Assembly: GCF_900102075.1 (NCBI RefSeq)
Contig: NZ_FNAV01000003.1
Coordinates: 124,001-188,000, forward strand
Length of the DNA: 64,000 nt
DNA from: Salipiger thiooxidans
Lineage (GTDB): Bacteria; Pseudomonadota; Alphaproteobacteria; Rhodobacterales; Rhodobacteraceae
Direction of reading: 5' to 3'
The notes beneath the pieces are model-generated. The model was not told the origin of the DNA. It saw only the letters and a list, made by a program, of their open reading frames with translations, and ran no database searches. Positions 1 to 8,683 of this stretch are shown piece by piece; position 1 is the first letter of the stretch; each line of letters opens with the position of its first letter. Made by a program: the position numbers and the translations under genes.

Positions 1-2535
1 GAAGGCGTTGAAGAGCGTGCCGCCCGCCGAGGCCCAGCCGGTCAGCAGCGTCTCGTAGAGCTTGGCCATCTCGGGCGTATAGTTGAAATACGCAAAGAAG
101 CCGGCGAGGCGCTCGTCCTCGGCGCGCGTTGCCTGTGCGGTGACATGGGTGCCGCCCTCGTACATCACCAGCCGCAGCCCGGCGGCCTCGGCGGCGGAGG
201 CGTGATAGGGCAGGATCTCGTCGGTGAGCTCGGAAAGCGAGCCCTCGAGCAGCGCCAGCGCCACCGGCGCTACGGCGGCCTCGTCCCGGTGGACGCGGAT
301 GAACTCGCGCAGCGCCACCCGCTGCACCCCCTGCGCGCGGCCCGCCGCCTCGGCCTCGGCCTCGGCGCGCGCCAGCCAGTCGTCCATCTGCGCCGCCATC
401 TCCTCGCCCCCCAGCTCGTAGCCGAAATACCCTGCCACGGCGTAGGCGTCGAAATCCTCCTGCGGGGCGTGGCCGAGGGTGAGGTAGGCGAGCGGCGCCA
501 CGAGGATATTTTCCTCGAGCCCCGGCCAGCCGGTGTGGGTCGCCATCACCCGCACCAGCCTTTCGGGTGCCTCGTCGCCGAAGGTGTCGGACCAGATCCG
601 CATCACCTGCGCGGCGCGCAGCCCGTAGAACTGCATCCACCCGACCTCGGACCGGCCCCAGAGCGCATCCGCCTGCGTCTCGGCCCAGCCCGCCTGCGGG
701 AAGATGTGGTTCCAGACCTCGTTGGAATACTCGACATAGGCCCGCAGCCGCGGGTCGAGCCCGTCGCGCACCGTTTCGGCGAAGCGGCGGACGTAGTCGT
801 CATCGGCCATGTGGGGCATGTTGAACCACGGGTCGGCGCCGATCTGGTTGGCGAGCGCGATCATCGCCTCGAGCGGCACACCCCACGCGGTCCAGGTGTA
901 GTCGCTCATCCGGGGCCGGCTGTCCCAGCCCGTCACCGGCGAGCCGTTGGTCAGCATCCAGTCCATGAAGCGCACGCTGCGCAGGTCGTGCACGCGCGCG
1001 ATCCAGTCGGGGTTGAAGAGCACGCCCGCCTCATAAAGCGGCATCTGGTCCTCTCGGATCACCCGGATGTCGCGGATCGGGTCGTTCTCGTCGGTGGCGC
1101 TGATCGAGATCCCCACCGCGCCCTCGCCCGGGCTGTAGTTGAACCCGGCCTCGCCCTCGCCGTAGCGCACCCGGCGCGCGCGGCCGGTGATCTCGAGCCT
1201 GCCCTTGCCGGACCAGAGCACCCGGTAGTCGCCGCGCAGGTGCCCGGCGGCCTCGGGCTGGTCGGTGAGCAGCAGCGCCTCGAGCCGCTCGACACCTTCG
1301 GGGATGCGCAGCGGCCAGCCGTCCTCGTCGAGCACGCCGCGGGCGCGCAGCTCGTCGACGCCGACCCCGCCCCACTGGCCGGGCAGGTGGCCGGTCCATT
1401 CCCGCGCGCTCTTCATCAGGTCGACGAAGGGCTGCTGCGTGGACCAGTCCGAAATGCCGTTGAGCCCCATGCCCAGCGCCGGGGCGCCCTCGGGCGCGGC
1501 CCCCGCCTCGGGCAGCGAAACCAGTCCACGCGGCGGAAGCGGCGCAGCAGGGGTCTGCGCGGGGGTCTCGGCGGTCTGCACCGGCGGCTCGGGGGCGCCA
1601 AGTGCGGCCTGGTCGAGCACGCACGAGCCCGAGACCGCCTCCCAGATGAGGTCGCGCAGCTCGGGGTAGGCGGCGACGATCTGCGGATGCAGCGTGTCGG
1701 GCGGCACGTAGCCCTCGGGCGGCGGTGCGCCGTAGAGGGTCGCGTGCACGATCATCGCGGCGAGGAAATAGAGGCTCGGTGTGCCATGCGGGTCGGCATC
1801 GACATAGAGATCCTCGGCCTCGAGATCCGACAGCGCGCCCCCCGGCCCCAGCAGCGACGACAGCACCGAGGCCACCGGGATCAGCCGCAGGTCGGCCTCG
1901 GGCCGGGCGTCGCGCAGTTCGGACAGGTAGCGCGCGTACCAGTCGTGGTAGTCGCCGCGATTGAACGCGTGGAAGCGCCGCAGGGCGCGGTCGGCGGGGG
2001 GGAAGCGCCGGGTGAAGCCGGACATGTCGGCCCAGCCCTCGTAGATGTAGACCGGCACGTCGGGCACCCGCCCCTGCAGCCAGTCGACAACCGTCAGGGT
2101 CGTGCCGAGCGGGCTTTCGTGGCGCGGGTTGTCCCACTCGTAGGGCGCGGCGGGCGGCTGGTACTGGATGAAGTTCGCAGGCGTGATCAGCACCGCGTCG
2201 ACGCCCGAGTCGGCAAAGCTGCCGCGGCCCGGATCCCAGAAGCCGGTGACGCCGGGAAAGCTCCAGTTCGGGCGTGGCGGCAACCCGCCGGCGAAATCGC
2301 GCAGGAAGCCCCACTGACCCTCGAGCGACAGCGCGCGGCCGCCCGCGTCGGCCATCTGCGCCAGCCAGTAGGGCACGTTGGAATGGGCCTCGTCGCCCAG
2401 ATGGTGAACGAGGCTGTTGCCGAAGACGTAGACATCGGCTCCTCCGTCCCCGGTCAGCGCCGACGCGGGCCCTCCCGCTGTCAGCAACGGCGTCGCGGCG
2501 GCCAGGACCGCGGCCCGTATCACTCGTCCGATCAC
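1..2535 (-). CDS. Secreted glycosidase-like protein, 3' end beyond window
   Basis: An open frame runs from a GTG at 2535 off the left edge (845 codons, no stop), so the C-terminus is missing. AGGGAG lies 7 bases before the GTG. The N-terminus has a signal peptide with probable cleavage after PASA. Next comes YVFGNSLVHH, which resembles block I of SGNH hydrolases. Further on are GMGLNGISDWS, a Pro/Ala linker of about 30 residues, and AYVEYSNEVWNH; an Asn-Glu pair at the end of a strand is typical of clan-A (TIM-barrel) glycosidases. GGTHV and WASAGGTLFNAF sit near the visible end. I infer an exported, probably carbohydrate-active protein; the substrate is unknown. A long antisense frame on the plus strand here is a high-GC shadow. 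Confidence is high that the gene is real, modest for function. Confidence 0.72.
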   Translation of the reverse strand, partial: MIGRVIRAAVLAAATPLLTAGGPASALTGDGGADVYVFGNSLVHHLGDEAHSNVPYWLAQMADAGGRALSLEGQWGFLRDFAGGLPPRPNWSFPGVTGFWDPGRGSFADSGVDAVLITPANFIQYQPPAAPYEWDNPRHESPLGTTLTVVDWLQGRVPDVPVYIYEGWADMSGFTRRFPPADRALRRFHAFNRGDYHDWYARYLSELRDARPEADLRLIPVASVLSSLLGPGGALSDLEAEDLYVDADPHGTPSLYFLAAMIVHATLYGAPPPEGYVPPDTLHPQIVAAYPELRDLIWEAVSGSCVLDQAALGAPEPPVQTAETPAQTPAAPLPPRGLVSLPEAGAAPEGAPALGMGLNGISDWSTQQPFVDLMKSAREWTGHLPGQWGGVGVDELRARGVLDEDGWPLRIPEGVERLEALLLTDQPEAAGHLRGDYRVLWSGKGRLEITGRARRVRYGEGEAGFNYSPGEGAVGISISATDENDPIRDIRVIREDQMPLYEAGVLFNPDWIARVHDLRSVRFMDWMLTNGSPVTGWDSRPRMSDYTWTAWGVPLEAMIALANQIGADPWFNMPHMADDDYVRRFAETVRDGLDPRLRAYVEYSNEVWNHIFPQAGWAETQADALWGRSEVGWMQFYGLRAAQVMRIWSDTFGDEAPERLVRVMATHTGWPGLEENILVAPLAYLTLGHAPQEDFDAYAVAGYFGYELGGEEMAAQMDDWLARAEAEAEAAGRAQGVQRVALREFIRVHRDEAAVAPVALALLEGSLSELTDEILPYHASAAEAAGLRLVMYEGGTHVTAQATRAEDERLAGFFAYFNYTPEMAKLYETLLTGWASAGGTLFNAF

Positions 2536-2649
2536 TCCCGATCTCCCTGTCTTCGGGCCCCCACCTTCCTGATATGACCCCGGGTGCGGGTCACTCAAGC
2601 CCCGAAGGCGCCCCGGCAGACTCCGGTGTCACCCGGCGCATTTTGCGGG

Positions 2650-2677
2650 TTTTCATTTATCCTTTAGCGCGTATAGT
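2650..2677 (+). promoter_or_regulatory. Candidate promoter of the leuA leader
   Basis: A TATAGT -10 element at 2672-2677 lies 16 bases after a weak -35 (TTTTCA, 2650-2655). The expected start, about 7 bases downstream, falls at the leader peptide ATG (2685), so the leader would be translated from a leaderless or near-leaderless RNA. The -35 is poor, so this is tentative. Confidence 0.4.
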
Positions 2678-2684
2678 CCGCCGC

Positions 2685-2774
2685 ATGATGACCCTTGGCC
2701 ATAATGCGATCCTGTCCCGTGCCCCCGGCGCGGCGCTTGCGCTTGGCCTGCGTCTTCTCCTAATCCGCCTCTGA
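2685..2774 (+). CDS. leuL: leu leader peptide (leucine attenuator)
   Basis: This is a 29-codon frame with 9 leucines, ending GLRLLLIRL-stop. The late leucine run uses several codons including CTA, rare in DNA this rich in GC. It lies 88 bases before leuA on the same strand. A perfect 10-bp inverted repeat begins inside its last codons and contains its stop. Leucine-rich leader peptides before leucine genes act as attenuators: ribosome stalling on Leu codons when charged tRNA-Leu is scarce alters RNA folding. Two in-frame ATGs (2685 and 2688) are possible starts. Function is inferred from composition and position. Confidence 0.75.
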   Translation: MMTLGHNAILSRAPGAALALGLRLLLIRL

Positions 2775-2828
2775 GCGCGCAGTCCCGGCGCGACCGCTCA
2801 GAGGAGGCACGTTTCGCGCCGGCGAAAC
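2768..2828 (+). promoter_or_regulatory. Attenuator hairpins between leader peptide and leuA
   Basis: Hairpin 1 pairs CCTCTGAGCG (2768-2777) with CGCTCAGAGG (2795-2804), with a 17-base loop; it includes the leader stop codon TGA at 2772-2774. Hairpin 2 pairs GTTTCGC (2811-2817) with GCGAAAC (2822-2828) around a 4-base loop. No T-run follows either, so a classical intrinsic terminator is not obvious; Rho-dependent or translational control is possible. Confidence 0.6.
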
Positions 2829-2862
2829 CCACAGGACGAAGACACTACAGGATTCAGACGAC

Positions 2863-4431
2863 ATGACCGACCAGACCAAAGACCGCGTGTTCATCTTCGA
2901 CACGACGCTCCGCGACGGCGAGCAATCGCCCGGCGCCACCATGACCCATGACGAGAAGCTCGAGATCGCCGAGCTGCTCGAGGACATGGGCGTCGACATC
3001 ATCGAGGCCGGATTCCCGATCGCCTCCGAGGGCGACTTCGCCGCGGTCTCCGAGATCGCCAAGCGCAGCAAGGAGTCGGTGATCTGCGGCCTCGCCCGCG
3101 CCCAGATCCCCGACATCGACCGCTGCTGGGAGGCGGTGAAATTCGCGCCGCGCCCGCGCATCCACACCTTCATCGGGACCTCGCCGCTGCACCGCGCCAT
3201 CCCGAACCTCACCATGGACGAGATGGCCGACCGCATCCACCAGACGGTGACCCACGCCCGCAACCTCTGCGACAACGTGCAGTGGTCGCCGATGGACGCG
3301 ACCCGGACCGAGTGGGACTATCTCTGCCGCGTGGTCGAGATCGCCATCAAGGCCGGGGCCACCACGATCAACATCCCCGACACGGTGGGCTACACCGCGC
3401 CTCGCGAATCCGCCGATCTCATCAAGCGGCTGATCGAGACGGTGCCGGGCGCCGACGAGGTGATCTTCGCCACCCACTGCCACAACGACCTCGGCATGGC
3501 GACGGCGAACGCGCTGGCCGCCGTCGAGGGCGGTGCGCGCCAGATCGAATGCACGATCAACGGCCTCGGCGAGCGCGCGGGCAACACCGCGCTGGAAGAG
3601 GTGGTGATGGCGCTCAAGACCCGCAGCGACATCATGCCCTTCTTCACCGAGATCGACACCCGCAAGATCATGCACATCTCGCGCCGCGTCTCGACCGTCT
3701 CGGGCTTCCCGGTGCAGTTCAACAAGGCCATCGTCGGCAAGAACGCCTTTGCCCACGAGTCCGGCATCCACCAGGACGGCATGCTCAAGAACAAGGAGAC
3801 GTTCGAGATCATGCGCCCCGAGGATGTGGGTCTCGCCGGCACCTCGCTGCCGCTCGGCAAGCACTCGGGCCGCGCCGCGCTCCGCGCCAAGCTCAAGGAT
3901 CTCGGCGTCGAGGTCGGTGACAACCAGCTCAAGGACATCTTCGTCCGCTTCAAGGATCTCGCCGACCGCAAGAAGGAGGTCTTCGACGAGGACATCCTCG
4001 CGCTGGTGACTGCGGCGATGACCACCGAGGGGACCGATCATCTCGAGATCGTGTCGCTCAAGGTGATCTGCGGCACCGCCGGCCAGGCCGAAGCGGTGCT
4101 CGAGATGGAAGTGGGCGGCGAAGAGCGCAGCGCCGACGAATACGGCGACGGCCCGGTCGACGCGACCTTCAAGGCGGTGCGCAAGCTCTACCCGAACAAG
4201 GCCCGCCTGCAGCTCTACCAGGTGCACGCGGTGACCGAGGGCACCGACGCACAGGCCACCGTCTCGGTGCGTCTCGAGGAAGACGGCAAGATCGCCACCG
4301 GCCAGTCGGCGGACACCGACACCGTGGTGGCCTCGGCCCGTGCCTACGTGAACGCGCTCAACCGGCTGCACGTGCGCCGCAGCCGTACCGGCAGCGACGT
4401 CAAGGAAATCAGCTACAAGGACGTGGGCTGA
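2863..4431 (+). CDS. leuA: 2-isopropylmalate synthase
   Basis: The enzyme condenses 2-oxoisovalerate with acetyl-CoA, the committed step of leucine synthesis, in the cytoplasm. The 522-residue product starts with the DmpG/HMGL-type [13 protein letters not shown], has metal-binding HCHNDLGMA, then [13 protein letters not shown] and a HESGIHQDG segment. A C-terminal LeuA allosteric domain of about 130 residues should carry leucine feedback inhibition. Length is normal for the family. AGGATT lies 8 bases before the ATG. Transcription is probably controlled by the leader peptide and hairpins upstream. A strong hairpin follows about 15 bases after the stop. Confidence 0.97.
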   Translation: MTDQTKDRVFIFDTTLRDGEQSPGATMTHDEKLEIAELLEDMGVDIIEAGFPIASEGDFAAVSEIAKRSKESVICGLARAQIPDIDRCWEAVKFAPRPRIHTFIGTSPLHRAIPNLTMDEMADRIHQTVTHARNLCDNVQWSPMDATRTEWDYLCRVVEIAIKAGATTINIPDTVGYTAPRESADLIKRLIETVPGADEVIFATHCHNDLGMATANALAAVEGGARQIECTINGLGERAGNTALEEVVMALKTRSDIMPFFTEIDTRKIMHISRRVSTVSGFPVQFNKAIVGKNAFAHESGIHQDGMLKNKETFEIMRPEDVGLAGTSLPLGKHSGRAALRAKLKDLGVEVGDNQLKDIFVRFKDLADRKKEVFDEDILALVTAAMTTEGTDHLEIVSLKVICGTAGQAEAVLEMEVGGEERSADEYGDGPVDATFKAVRKLYPNKARLQLYQVHAVTEGTDAQATVSVRLEEDGKIATGQSADTDTVVASARAYVNALNRLHVRRSRTGSDVKEISYKDVG

Positions 4432-4444
4432 GCCCCATCCCAAG

Positions 4445-4475
4445 ACACCCGCCCGCGATCCGGGCGGGTGTTCGT
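4445..4475 (+). terminator. leuA terminator hairpin
   Basis: ACACCCGCCCG (4445-4455) pairs perfectly with CGGGCGGGTGT (4461-4471) over a 5-base loop, followed by TTCGTC. It also lies just past the end of the convergent gene and may serve both strands. Confidence 0.75.
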
Positions 4476-4488
4476 CCTGGCAGGCAGC

Positions 4489-5727
4489 TTACCAGGACAT
4501 CGCGTCCGCATCGGGCGCGGTGGTCGCGAAGAGGTCGAGGACGTCGGCCATGACCTCGGGCGCGTGCTCGGTCCCCGCCGGATGCGACGGTTCCTCGCGC
4601 CAGACGAAACCGTCCTGATCCGCAACTGCATCCCAGCCCTGCCCGTCCCCGTCCGGTGCCTCTGCCGCGACGGCCGGATGGCTGGCCTGGTGGACCACCT
4701 CCGCGTGCGAGCGGAAGTGGAAGTCGTCGTCATCGCCACCCCAGCCGGTACCACCCACCAGCGACAGAACCGTTGCCGCGCGCTCGGGCAGATCCGGCAC
4801 CGGCGCGGCACTGACGCTGAAAACGGGCGCGCCGTCAGCCTCCAGACTGACCGGCAGCGGACGCAGGACGCCATCATCGGAGGCATGGCCACCCTTGGCT
4901 TCCGCATCGGCGGCGGTGGCGAGATCCAGCTCGGGGCGCTCCTGCCCGGCGTGACCCACCACGTGCAGCACAACCTGCAGCGTCACCGGATGGTGGGCGC
5001 CAGACGCGCCGACCGCCGGGGCGTCATCGCCGGTGTCGGCAGTCACCACGCCAAGCGCCGCCGCGACCACGGCACCCACCGGCTCGATCCCTTCATGTCC
5101 GCCTGCATCGGTACTGGAGAAACCCGACGACACCGGCGCCGCCTCCAGCCCCGGATCGCCGGGGAACACCGCGCCGCGCTCGATCCACGACGGGATCAGC
5201 CACTGGCCCTCGGCGGGGGTGATGTGGAAATCCTCCTCGAACTCCTCGACGATCTCGAGCGTCACCACATGCCCGAGGCTCACTGCCGCATTGCGCAGGT
5301 TGCGCACGCTGCCGTCGGTTTCCATCCGGGCAAGCGACGCGCCCCCCATGCGACGGCTGGTGATGAGCTGAAGCTCGGCATCCGAGGAATCGTGTGGCTC
5401 GTCGTGAGCCGCCTCGTCCTGCGCGTCGCCATGCGCGAGGGCCGTGGCCAGCGTCGGCATCTGCACGAACTCGTCGATGTCGCTGGCCGCATTGTCCGCC
5501 GAGAGCACAAGCGCGTGCTCCGGCAGCCCGTGCTCCGACCCGAGGCGGGGCGCGTCACTTGCCGCCCCCTCGCCATAGCCGCGCACCCGCACCGGCCCAG
5601 CGACCGAGCAGAGTGAACGGGCCTCGGCCGGTGCGCCGCCGGGGTCGCCCTCGACCCCGATCCGGAGATCGCCCCAGCCCGCCTCGCCCCAGCCCGCACG
5701 TGCCCAGTTTCCGAAGACCTGTTCCAA
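4489..5727 (-). CDS. Orphan acidic protein of unknown function
   Basis: I do not recognise this 412-residue product. It is strongly acidic, low in Cys and Lys, and rich in Asp, Glu, Ala, Gly, Val and His. The middle is the most ordered part (VVTLEIVEEFEEDFHITPAE, then WLIPSWIERG); the second half has GGDDDDFHF and long Ala/Asp/His stretches. It has no signal peptide or membrane segment. I prefer a TTG start at 5727 with GAAGGA 8 bases upstream; an ATG at 5799 in the same frame would add 24 residues without a clear ribosome site. Base composition by codon position fits this frame (G-rich first positions), but a rival open frame lies on the plus strand, so reality is not certain. It is convergent with leuA and isolated. 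Confidence 0.5.
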   Translation of the reverse strand: MEQVFGNWARAGWGEAGWGDLRIGVEGDPGGAPAEARSLCSVAGPVRVRGYGEGAASDAPRLGSEHGLPEHALVLSADNAASDIDEFVQMPTLATALAHGDAQDEAAHDEPHDSSDAELQLITSRRMGGASLARMETDGSVRNLRNAAVSLGHVVTLEIVEEFEEDFHITPAEGQWLIPSWIERGAVFPGDPGLEAAPVSSGFSSTDAGGHEGIEPVGAVVAAALGVVTADTGDDAPAVGASGAHHPVTLQVVLHVVGHAGQERPELDLATAADAEAKGGHASDDGVLRPLPVSLEADGAPVFSVSAAPVPDLPERAATVLSLVGGTGWGGDDDDFHFRSHAEVVHQASHPAVAAEAPDGDGQGWDAVADQDGFVWREEPSHPAGTEHAPEVMADVLDLFATTAPDADAMSW

Positions 5728-5943
5728 AACGCACGTCCTTCTTTCAGCCCGAAAGGTTTCCAGTTGCTGAGAAGGTGAGGGACGTGGATGGCAGCCCAAG
5801 GCATCCGAATGCGGCGTTTCCGAGGCGCTTGCCGAGAGTTTTTCGTGAAACTGGACGGTCGTTAGAACGTTTTACACGATTCTGGACGCAAATGTGGCAA
5901 GGACGTCAGATCCTTGCCACAGCGGGGCCCGCAGGCCCGTGCG

Positions 5944-6930
5944 TCACTGCATCGAGGGCACGACCTGATCCGGGGGGCGGTGGCCGTCCGCGAAGGTCTT
6001 GACGTTGAGCAGCACCTTCTCGCCCATCTCGATGCGCCCCTCCATGGTGGCCGAACCCATGTGCGGCAGCATCACCACGTTGGCCATGTTCACCAGCTCG
6101 GGGTTGCCCTTGATGCCGTGCTGGTAGACGTCGAGCCCGGCGCCCGCGATCTCGCCCGCCTTGAGCATCCGGGTCAGCGCGCTTTCGTCGATGACCTCGC
6201 CGCGCGAGGTGTTGACGATCACCGCCGTGGGCTTCAGCAGCTTCAGCCGCCGCGCGTTCAGCAGGTGGAAGGTCGAGGGCGTGTGCGGGCAGTTGACCGA
6301 GATCACGTCCATCCGCGCCACCATCTGGTCGAGGCTCTCCCACCAGGTCGCCTCGAGCGCGTCTTCGGTCTCGGGGCGCAGGCGGCGGCGGTTGTGATAA
6401 TGGATCTGCATCCCGAAGGCGTGGGCGCGTTTCGCCACCGCCTGGCCGATGCGGCCCATGCCGAGGATGCCGAGCCGCTTGCCGCCCAGCCGCGAGCCGA
6501 GGAAGGCGGTCGGGGCCCAGCCCTCCCACTCGCCGCGCTGCATCACGGCAAGGCCTTCCTGCATCCGGCGGGTCACCGCCAGCATCAGCGCCATCACCAT
6601 GTCGGCGGTGTCGTCGGTCATCACGCCCGGCGTGTTCGCCACGAGGATGCCCCGGCGACGCGCGGTCTCGACGTCGATGTGGTCGATCCCGGCACCGTAA
6701 TTGGCGATCAGCTTCAGCCGCTCGCCGGCCTGGCCGATCAGGCCGGCGTCGATCTGGTCGGTGACGGTCGGAACCAGCACATCCGCCCCGGACATGGCCG
6801 ACGCCAGCTCGGCGCGGGTCATGGGGGTATCATCGTCGCGCAGGGTCACGTCGAAGAGCTCGGTCAGGCGGGTTTCGACCGCTTCCGGCAGGCGTCGCGT
6901 AACGACAACACTCAGGCGCTTCTGAGGCAT
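5944..6930 (-). CDS. D-2-hydroxyacid dehydrogenase (glyoxylate/hydroxypyruvate reductase type)
   Basis: This 328-residue NAD(P)-dependent cytoplasmic oxidoreductase interconverts 2-oxoacids and D-2-hydroxyacids. NYGAGIDHID and ANTPGV come before a Rossmann motif GMGRIGQAVAKR. The catalytic triad is visible as Arg in NTSRGEVIDE, a Glu in the following helix region, and His in LPHMGSAT. The pattern is closest to glyoxylate reductase (GyaR-like), but substrate cannot be read with confidence. It is divergent from the SH3 gene. Confidence 0.88.
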   Translation of the reverse strand: MPQKRLSVVVTRRLPEAVETRLTELFDVTLRDDDTPMTRAELASAMSGADVLVPTVTDQIDAGLIGQAGERLKLIANYGAGIDHIDVETARRRGILVANTPGVMTDDTADMVMALMLAVTRRMQEGLAVMQRGEWEGWAPTAFLGSRLGGKRLGILGMGRIGQAVAKRAHAFGMQIHYHNRRRLRPETEDALEATWWESLDQMVARMDVISVNCPHTPSTFHLLNARRLKLLKPTAVIVNTSRGEVIDESALTRMLKAGEIAGAGLDVYQHGIKGNPELVNMANVVMLPHMGSATMEGRIEMGEKVLLNVKTFADGHRPPDQVVPSMQ

Positions 6931-7034
6931 GGTGCCCCTCCCCTCCCTTTCCTTGGCTCTCGCTGTTTGGCACAGTGTCTCATGCGCGTGCGGGGCACAA
7001 GAACCTCGCCGAAAAAATGCGGGCAGGACAGAGC

Positions 7035-7535
7035 ATGAGCAAGGCAGCTTCGATTGCGGGTCTGATCGCCGCCCTTCTGGCAGGAGGCGCCGCCAGTGCC
7101 ACGGAAGAGCGCGGAGCGGTCACCAACCTGCCGATTCCACGCTTCGTTTCCCTCAAGGCGGGCGAGACCAACGTGCGGCGCGGGCCGTCGCTGACCCACC
7201 GGATCGACTGGGTCTACAAGCGCCGCGGCATGCCTCTAGAGGTGACCGCTGAATACGGCCACTGGCGCCGCGTCCGCGATGTCGATGGCGCCGGCGGCTG
7301 GGTCCACTACTCGCTGATCTCCGGCGTGCGCACCGTGCTGGTCGAGGACGACATGCTCGAGCTGCACAGCCGCCCTGGCGACAACATGCCGGTCGAGGCC
7401 AAGCTCGCGGTGGGGGTGATCGCCAAGCTCGGCGACTGCACCGTCGACTGGTGCGAGATCTCCGCCGGCGGCTACGAGGGCTGGGCCCACAAGGCGGCGC
7501 TCTGGGGCGTGGACGCGGAAGAGACCCGCGACTGA
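7035..7535 (+). CDS. Periplasmic SH3-domain protein
   Basis: The 166-residue product begins with a signal peptide (MSKAASIAGLIAALLAGG, cleavage near ASA). Bacterial SH3-like motifs follow: ETNVRRGPSLTHRIDWVYKR, then GGWVHYSLISG and a second half ending YEGWAHKAALWG. Proteins of this family (SH3_3/SH3_4) are exported and often bind peptidoglycan or act as envelope adaptors. I chose the internal ATG at 7035 because it opens the signal peptide; the frame extends upstream to 6975 without a better start. Two Cys (DCTVDWCEI) may form a disulfide. It lies about 100 bases before kdsD, possibly co-transcribed. Confidence 0.85.
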   Translation: MSKAASIAGLIAALLAGGAASATEERGAVTNLPIPRFVSLKAGETNVRRGPSLTHRIDWVYKRRGMPLEVTAEYGHWRRVRDVDGAGGWVHYSLISGVRTVLVEDDMLELHSRPGDNMPVEAKLAVGVIAKLGDCTVDWCEISAGGYEGWAHKAALWGVDAEETRD

Positions 7536-7633
7536 CGGCCGCCCCGGTCCGGCACGGCACCCGACCGTCGCACCGTTGGACATGCGGGCCAGAGCCGGAT
7601 AACAGGCGGAATGATCTTCAGGGGCAAGCGCAC

Positions 7634-8599
7634 ATGACCCAGGCACCGGCAGAGACTCCGACCGACATCGCACGCACGGTGCTGACCACCGAGGCCGAGG
7701 CCCTGCGCCGGCTCGCCGACGAGCTGCCAGCCTCGTTCGAGGATGTGATCGCCCTTCTGCTGCACATCAACGGCCGCATCATCGTCTCGGGCATGGGCAA
7801 GTCCGGCCACGTGGCGGGCAAGATCGCGGCGACTCTGGCCTCCACCGGCGCGCCTGCGCAGGTGGTGCACCCCGGCGAGGCGTCGCACGGCGATCTTGGA
7901 ATGATCACCCCCGACGACGTGGTCATCATGATCTCGAACTCGGGCGAGACCCGCGAGCTCGCGGACATGATCGCCCATTGCGCCCGCTTCGCCATTCCCA
8001 TGATCGCAATGACCCGCCGCGCCGACAGCACGCTGGCGCGTTCCGCCACCCATGTGCTGCTGATGCCCGACGCCCCCGAGGCCTGCGCCATCGGCATGGC
8101 GCCCACCACCTCGACCACCATGGCCATGGCGCTTGGCGACGCGCTGGCGGTGGCGCTGATGCAGGAGCGCGGCTTCGACCGCGAGAACTTCCTCGCGTTC
8201 CACCCCGGCGGCTCGCTCGGCGCGCAGCTGTTGCGGGTCTCGGCGGTGATGCACCGGGGCGACGAACTGCCGACGGTCCAAGCGGACACGTCGATGGGCG
8301 AGACCCTCGTGGTGATGTCGCAGAAGGGCTTCGGCGTCGCCGCGCTGGTCGAGGACGGCAAGCTCAAGGGCGTCATTACCGACGGCGACCTCCGCCGCAA
8401 CCTCGAGGGGCTGATGGAACGCACCGCGGGCGAGGTCGCGACGCCAAACCCGCGCACCGTCGCCCCCGACGCGCTGCTGACCGAGGCGCTCGGCATGATG
8501 AACGCGCGCAAGATCTCGTCGCTGTTCGCCGTCGAGGCGGACGGCACGCTGGTCGGGCTCGTCCACATCCACGATGCACTGCGCGCCGGAGTGGCCTGA
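7634..8599 (+). CDS. kdsD: Arabinose-5-phosphate isomerase
   Basis: KdsD converts D-ribulose 5-phosphate to D-arabinose 5-phosphate, the first step towards KDO of lipopolysaccharide. The 321-residue product has an N-terminal SIS sugar-phosphate isomerase domain (VSGMGKSGHVAGKIAATLAS, MISNSGETRE, FHPGGSLGAQL) and two C-terminal CBS domains (roughly residues 205-320, with GVITDGDLRRN). The order and size match KdsD. The ATG at 7634 has a purine-rich AGGGG upstream. Confidence 0.95.
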   Translation: MTQAPAETPTDIARTVLTTEAEALRRLADELPASFEDVIALLLHINGRIIVSGMGKSGHVAGKIAATLASTGAPAQVVHPGEASHGDLGMITPDDVVIMISNSGETRELADMIAHCARFAIPMIAMTRRADSTLARSATHVLLMPDAPEACAIGMAPTTSTTMAMALGDALAVALMQERGFDRENFLAFHPGGSLGAQLLRVSAVMHRGDELPTVQADTSMGETLVVMSQKGFGVAALVEDGKLKGVITDGDLRRNLEGLMERTAGEVATPNPRTVAPDALLTEALGMMNARKISSLFAVEADGTLVGLVHIHDALRAGVA

Positions 8600-8683
8600 G
8601 CCCCGGCAGCGCGAGCCCTGGCACCGCGGGCGGCGCGGAAGCCTTGACGGACCACATCGGCTCGCCAAGAACGCAGGCTGCGG

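Noticed and set aside
145-2577. Long plus-strand open frame of 810 codons
   Set aside because: It is the antisense shadow of the minus-strand signal-peptide gene at 1-2535; it has no ribosome site or recognisable motifs.
2854-4443. Long antisense frame opposite leuA
   Set aside because: A shadow of LeuA; the composition is His/Val/Arg-rich and the leuA motifs are complete on the plus strand.
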